Part shown: positions 60,634 to 64,000 of the stretch, in pieces | Layout: every line of letters begins with the position of its first letter | Numbering within the stretch: the first letter of the stretch is position 1 | Source: UBA5072 sp041737175 | Lineage (GTDB): Bacteria > Bacteroidota > Bacteroidia > Bacteroidales > UBA10428 | Direction of reading: 5' to 3' | Assembly (NCBI GenBank): GCA_041737175.1 | Contig: JBGSSF010000027.1 | Location: 1-64,000, forward strand | DNA: 64,000 nucleotides | Program-made: the position numbers and the translations under genes | The notes under the pieces: generated by a model | The model's input: only the letters and a program-made list of their open reading frames with translations | Told to the model about the DNA's origin: nothing | Databases searched by the model: none

Positions 60634-61638
60634 TTACTCCAGGTTTAACTCCACTTTTATCTCTTCCTGTTCCTCACCTCCTGCCGGAATTTCTTCCTTT
60701 AACGGTGGCGCAGGTACCGGTCTTTTCAGTGGTTTTCTCAATTGCAATGCAACACCAGGGCTGACACGGGTACCCGGGTTGAAAAGATTCATACTGTAAA
60801 GCCTGGCAAGTTTAATGGCATAGCGCTGCGAAACTGTGTACATGGTTTCGCCCGCTTTCATGATGTGCACGTTATTACCAACTTCAGCCTTATTTCTCTT
60901 GGGTTGAATAAATACAACCTGCCCGGGAAACAGAGAATCACCGGCCTGAACATCATTGTATCCCGGAATTTCCCAGTCGAGTTTTCCGAATTCCCGGGTG
61001 AGTGATTCATACGTATCCCCCGGTTCTGCCAGAACATATTTGACACGGTTCTTTTCAAGGATCGTGCGGGTTGCGATAGGACTTGCAGGCCTGGGAGGCC
61101 TGCGATGATGCACCTGCGCAATATCACCCATCCGGTCATACCTGTGAAGATCATATTCATCAATAATCTCAATCAGCTTGCTGGCATAAGATGGATTGGT
61201 GGCATATCCTGCCTTTTTTAATCCCCTTGCCCAACCTTTATAATCCAGCGGATCCAGTTCAAATAAAAATGCATACCGTTGCTTTTCCCTCAGATAATCG
61301 GAATGGTCGCGATACGAATCTTCAACCGACGTGTACTTCCTGAAGCACTCGTTTTTCGCATCATCATCATAGTAGATTTTTCTTCCATTCCAGTCATTGT
61401 GACATTTAATTCCGAAATGATTATTAGCGCTGCGTGCCAGCGTACTGTTTCCGTCGCCGCTTTCCAAGGCTCCCTGGGCAAGGGTAATGCTAGCGGGGAC
61501 GCCGCTGCGGTGCATTTCATGGACAGCCATCTCCCTGAAAGTCTCAAAATACTCTGAACGGGACATCCTTCCAAAAGACTGGGATAAAACCTGTCCGCCG
61601 GTGCATAAAAAAACCACCAATAACCAAATGATTCTCAT
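60634..61638 (-). CDS. glucosaminidase with LysM repeats (GH73-like)
   Basis: 334 aa, signal peptide (about 1-19, GGQVLSQ). The glucosaminidase domain (about 25-165) has ITLAQGALESGDGNSTLAR and NNHFGIKCHNDW with the catalytic Glu in LESG, as in mannosyl-glycoprotein endo-N-acetylglucosaminidase-like GH73 enzymes. Two LysM modules follow (about 205-255 YVLAEPGDTYESL, and 260-310 VHIMKAGETMYTVSQRYAI). It cleaves or binds peptidoglycan in the periplasm. Convergent with fmt. Confidence 0.92.
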   Translation of the reverse strand: MRIIWLLVVFLCTGGQVLSQSFGRMSRSEYFETFREMAVHEMHRSGVPASITLAQGALESGDGNSTLARSANNHFGIKCHNDWNGRKIYYDDDAKNECFRKYTSVEDSYRDHSDYLREKQRYAFLFELDPLDYKGWARGLKKAGYATNPSYASKLIEIIDEYDLHRYDRMGDIAQVHHRRPPRPASPIATRTILEKNRVKYVLAEPGDTYESLTREFGKLDWEIPGYNDVQAGDSLFPGQVVFIQPKRNKAEVGNNVHIMKAGETMYTVSQRYAIKLARLYSMNLFNPGTRVSPGVALQLRKPLKRPVPAPPLKEEIPAGGEEQEEIKVELNLE

Positions 61639-61656
61639 AGTTCAAATTGTGTGTTG

Positions 61657-61664
61657 CAAAAATA
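61657..61664 (-). promoter_or_regulatory. -7 box for the glucosaminidase gene
   Basis: CAAAAATA on the plus strand reads TATTTTTG on the minus strand, an exact TAnnTTTG match about 20 bp before the start codon. Confidence 0.45.
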
Positions 61665-61785
61665 ACGCTCAAAAGGTTCTTCCTGTTGTTCATTAGCGGA
61701 GAGGTTTTCAACAGAAAGCATTTTTTTATGAAGTCCGGCAGGGTATCATCCTGTCTGCGGGGCTAGTTTATACAAGACAGGTTAA

Positions 61786-62730
61786 TCATAAAGTAATTCT
61801 GGAACCGTACTTTTTGTTTTCGAGTTTTGTAGCCTCGGTTATTACACTGCTGCTGCCCCCGTGTTCAACAAAGTATATCGCAGCCTTCATTTTGGGGGCC
61901 ATACTGCCTTCACTGAACATCCCCATCTTCAAATATCTCATGGCCTCATCGCGACTGATAAATTCAGCGATCTGCTGATCGGGCTTTTTATAATTCAAGT
62001 ATACATAAGGGACATCTGTGAGGATATAGAATTCATCTGCCTGAATGGTAACTGCCAGTAATGCAGAGGCCATATCCTTGTCGATCACCGCTTCAACCGG
62101 CCTGTAATTGCCCTTTGCATCAATATAAACCGGAATCCCGCCTCCTCCGGCGGCCAGGACTATGTTTCCGGCAGATACCAGGTCTTTGATGATCCGGCTG
62201 TTCAGGATGTCAATGGGCTGGGGCGAAGGAACTACCCTTCGGAATCCGCCACCGGACTTAATTTCCTCTTTGAAAACCCAGTTTTTTTCCTTTTCGAGCT
62301 TCCTGGCCACATCTTCAGAATATGTGCGTCCCACCCGCTTGACAAGTTCACGGAACGATTTACCTTTTCGGTCAACAACAACCTGGCTGATCAAACTCAC
62401 CACATTTTTGTTAATTCCATGTTTGGTAAGGGCATTGCGCAATATGCGCTCAATCATGTAGCCGATTTCACCCTGGGTACCTGCCACACAAATGTCGAGC
62501 GGCATTTGTGGTATCCCGTAAACTTGCTCACCGGCATCATTGCGTTGTAATAAGTCGCCCACCTGGGGACCATTCCCGTGGGTGATCACAAGATCATACC
62601 CGTCTTTCAGGAGAAAAACAAGATTCTCAAGTGTTCTAAAGGTATTTTTCTCCTGCTCCTCTATTGTTCCCCGTTGATTATCACGTTGAAGGGCATTACC
62701 GCCTAAGGCTACCACGGCCAGTTTATTCAT
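61786..62730 (-). CDS. arcC: carbamate kinase
   Basis: 314 aa. Amino-acid-kinase fold enzyme that makes ATP from carbamoyl phosphate, or the reverse. N-terminal VVALGGNALQRDN, ITHGNGPQVGDLL, the DICVAGTQGEIGYM block and the AAGGGGIPVYID nucleotide loop identify it. Length is normal. No arginine deiminase or ornithine carbamoyltransferase gene is next to it, so its pathway partners lie elsewhere. Divergent from the acyl-CoA synthetase. Confidence 0.95.
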   Translation of the reverse strand: MNKLAVVALGGNALQRDNQRGTIEEQEKNTFRTLENLVFLLKDGYDLVITHGNGPQVGDLLQRNDAGEQVYGIPQMPLDICVAGTQGEIGYMIERILRNALTKHGINKNVVSLISQVVVDRKGKSFRELVKRVGRTYSEDVARKLEKEKNWVFKEEIKSGGGFRRVVPSPQPIDILNSRIIKDLVSAGNIVLAAGGGGIPVYIDAKGNYRPVEAVIDKDMASALLAVTIQADEFYILTDVPYVYLNYKKPDQQIAEFISRDEAMRYLKMGMFSEGSMAPKMKAAIYFVEHGGSSSVITEATKLENKKYGSRITL

Positions 62731-62833
62731 AATGCTGAGTGTGAATAATAAAACTCAAAAGGTAGGACAAAGAGACTGGTTAAAAAATGACATAGTTCAC
62801 TGAATTACATCTGAAAGGTATGATCATTATATT

Positions 62834-62841
62834 TATCTTTG
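62834..62841 (+). promoter_or_regulatory. -7 box for the acyl-CoA synthetase gene
   Basis: TATCTTTG is an exact TAnnTTTG match, 21 bp before the ATG at 62862. Confidence 0.55.
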
Positions 62842-62861
62842 GGGCAATTAATTTTCACTGT

Positions 62862-64000
62862 ATGGAATTAACAAGAACATTTGATATTCTGAACAACCTT
62901 GTAAACATTTGTCCTGACAAGGAAGATATGCTTGTTAATAAGGATAAAGGCAAATGGATAAAGCATTCCGTTAAAGAATATGTCGAAACGGCTGAGAACA
63001 CGGCATATGGCCTGATGGCCCTCGGACTGAAGAAGGGCGACCTTGTAGTAACAATCTCCAATAACCGCCCAGAATGGAATTATATGGACATGGCCCTCAG
63101 TCAGTCCGGCATCATACATGTTCCTATCTATCCCACAATTAGTGAAGATGATTACACCTACATTTTAAATAATTGTGAACCAAAGATCCTCATCGTTTCA
63201 GACAAACTGCTGCAGGATAAAATAAAGCCCATTGTTGACAAGATTCCCTCAGTGCAGGCGATTTACAGTTACAATGAAATAGACGGGGTAAGGAACTGGA
63301 AAGAAATATCGGACATGGGACGCAAGCATGCTGATCAGTATGCGCCCATATTGAAAAAGGTAAGGGAAGAAATTATACCGGATGATATTGTAACTCTCAT
63401 CTATACTTCCGGAACCACTGGCAATCCCAAAGGTGTCATGCTGTCACATGGCAACATCATGAGCAATGTGGAAGCGATCTCAAAAGTATACCATTTCGAT
63501 TACACCCACCGGACACTGAGCTTTTTACCCATCAGTCATGTTTTCGAAAGAACCATAAACTATTACTTTCAATCAGTGGGCGTGGGTGTTTACTACGCTG
63601 AAAATATGGGTACTATTGCTGAAAACCTGAAAGAAGTGCAGCCGGATGTCTTCATTTCAGTGCCCAGGTTGCTGGAACGCACTTATGACAAGATTATCCA
63701 GAAGGGCAGGGACCTTAGCGGAATTAAGAAACAGATTTTTTTCTGGGCGGTTAACCTGGGTATGAAGTACAAAATTCCAAATGGTAACGGACTTATTTAT
63801 CAACTCCTGTTAAAGGTAGCCGATAAACTGATCTTCAGTAAATGGCGTGAAGCCCTTGGCGGCAGGGTTCAATTGATTGTTACCGGTGGCGCTGCCCTGC
63901 AACCCAGGTTGGCTGTGATTTTTAATGCTGCCGGTGTTCCGGTTGTCGAAGGTTATGGTATGACCGAGGCATCACCGGTAATTTCCACCAACCGGGAACC
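62862..64000 (+). CDS. long-chain acyl-CoA synthetase (AMP-forming), 5' part
   Basis: N-terminal 379 residues, open to the window end. It activates fatty acids with ATP and CoA. The AMP-binding P-loop LIYTSGTTGNPKGVMLSHG (about 177-195) and the following LPISHVFERT are diagnostic of the FAA1/FadD15-type class of bacterial long-chain ligases. The adenine-binding YGMTEASPVIS block is the last part visible. Start ATG 62862 lies 21 bp after an exact -7 box. Confidence 0.94.
   Translation, partial: MELTRTFDILNNLVNICPDKEDMLVNKDKGKWIKHSVKEYVETAENTAYGLMALGLKKGDLVVTISNNRPEWNYMDMALSQSGIIHVPIYPTISEDDYTYILNNCEPKILIVSDKLLQDKIKPIVDKIPSVQAIYSYNEIDGVRNWKEISDMGRKHADQYAPILKKVREEIIPDDIVTLIYTSGTTGNPKGVMLSHGNIMSNVEAISKVYHFDYTHRTLSFLPISHVFERTINYYFQSVGVGVYYAENMGTIAENLKEVQPDVFISVPRLLERTYDKIIQKGRDLSGIKKQIFFWAVNLGMKYKIPNGNGLIYQLLLKVADKLIFSKWREALGGRVQLIVTGGAALQPRLAVIFNAAGVPVVEGYGMTEASPVISTNRE

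Noticed and set aside
62759..62771. AAAAGGTA as a -7 box for carbamate kinase on the minus strand
   Set aside because: Reads TACCTTTT, one mismatch to TAnnTTTG and very common by chance; no -33 box.

Overview
The window reads as chromosome of a Bacteroidota bacterium, probably of the Bacteroidales/Marinilabiliales type (inferred). Evidence: a SusC/SusD pair behind an ECF sigma/FecR pair with the Bacteroidota C-terminal FecR domain, a type IX secretion (T9SS) sorting domain on a gingipain-like protease, GH92 and GH20 enzymes, and several exact copies of the Bacteroidota -7 promoter box TAnnTTTG. No phage, plasmid, complete IS or CRISPR array is visible.

Region 1 (1-20491) is a regulated uptake and ester-hydrolysis locus. 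A LytS-type sensor kinase (cut by the window edge) and LytTR regulator come first, then a secreted tannase-like esterase, ECF sigma factor, FecR anti-sigma, SusC with an STN signalling domain, SusD, a two-domain esterase, a ceramidase-like protein, a metallo-beta-lactamase-fold hydrolase, an alpha/beta hydrolase and a second ceramidase-like protein. No glycoside hydrolase is present, so the imported substrate is more likely an esterified or acylated compound than a plain polysaccharide. A PepSY-type membrane protein and a CBM9-like/DUF5916 outer-membrane protein follow. A roughly 70-bp element with fixed geometry precedes three of these units and looks like a LytTR operator plus promoter.

Region 2 (20650-31185) is the most unusual part: a tight, partly overlapping operon with four cobalamin-binding-type radical SAM proteins, a fold-III PLP decarboxylase homolog whose PLP lysine reads as methionine, and two GNAT-like proteins. 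A DCC-family protein and an oxidoreductase follow. No precursor peptide is visible, so a small-molecule pathway is more likely than a RiPP. The product is unknown.

Region 3 (31159-37681) holds REP-like repeats, a T9SS gingipain-like protease with a separately encoded propeptide-like partner, and a third GNAT-like protein, all on the minus strand.

Region 4 (37682-48682) is a LacI-controlled glycan locus. Minus strand: lacI-type regulator and inositol-monophosphatase-family enzyme. Plus strand: GH20 hexosaminidase, DegT aminotransferase, NagX-like membrane acyltransferase, a third ceramidase-like protein and a divergent GH92. A near-palindromic operator sits on the promoter between the two arms. 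A GH13 remnant follows GH92.

Region 5 (48683-64000) begins with a palindrome-rich spacer that contains a 20-bp duplicate of the 3' end of the adjacent tRNA-Met. Mostly core genes follow: fatty-acid desaturase, SiaC-like protein, a subtilase without signal peptide, START-like protein, LptF/G permease, two glycosyltransferases, ribBA, fmt, a LysM glucosaminidase, carbamate kinase and an acyl-CoA synthetase cut by the window end.
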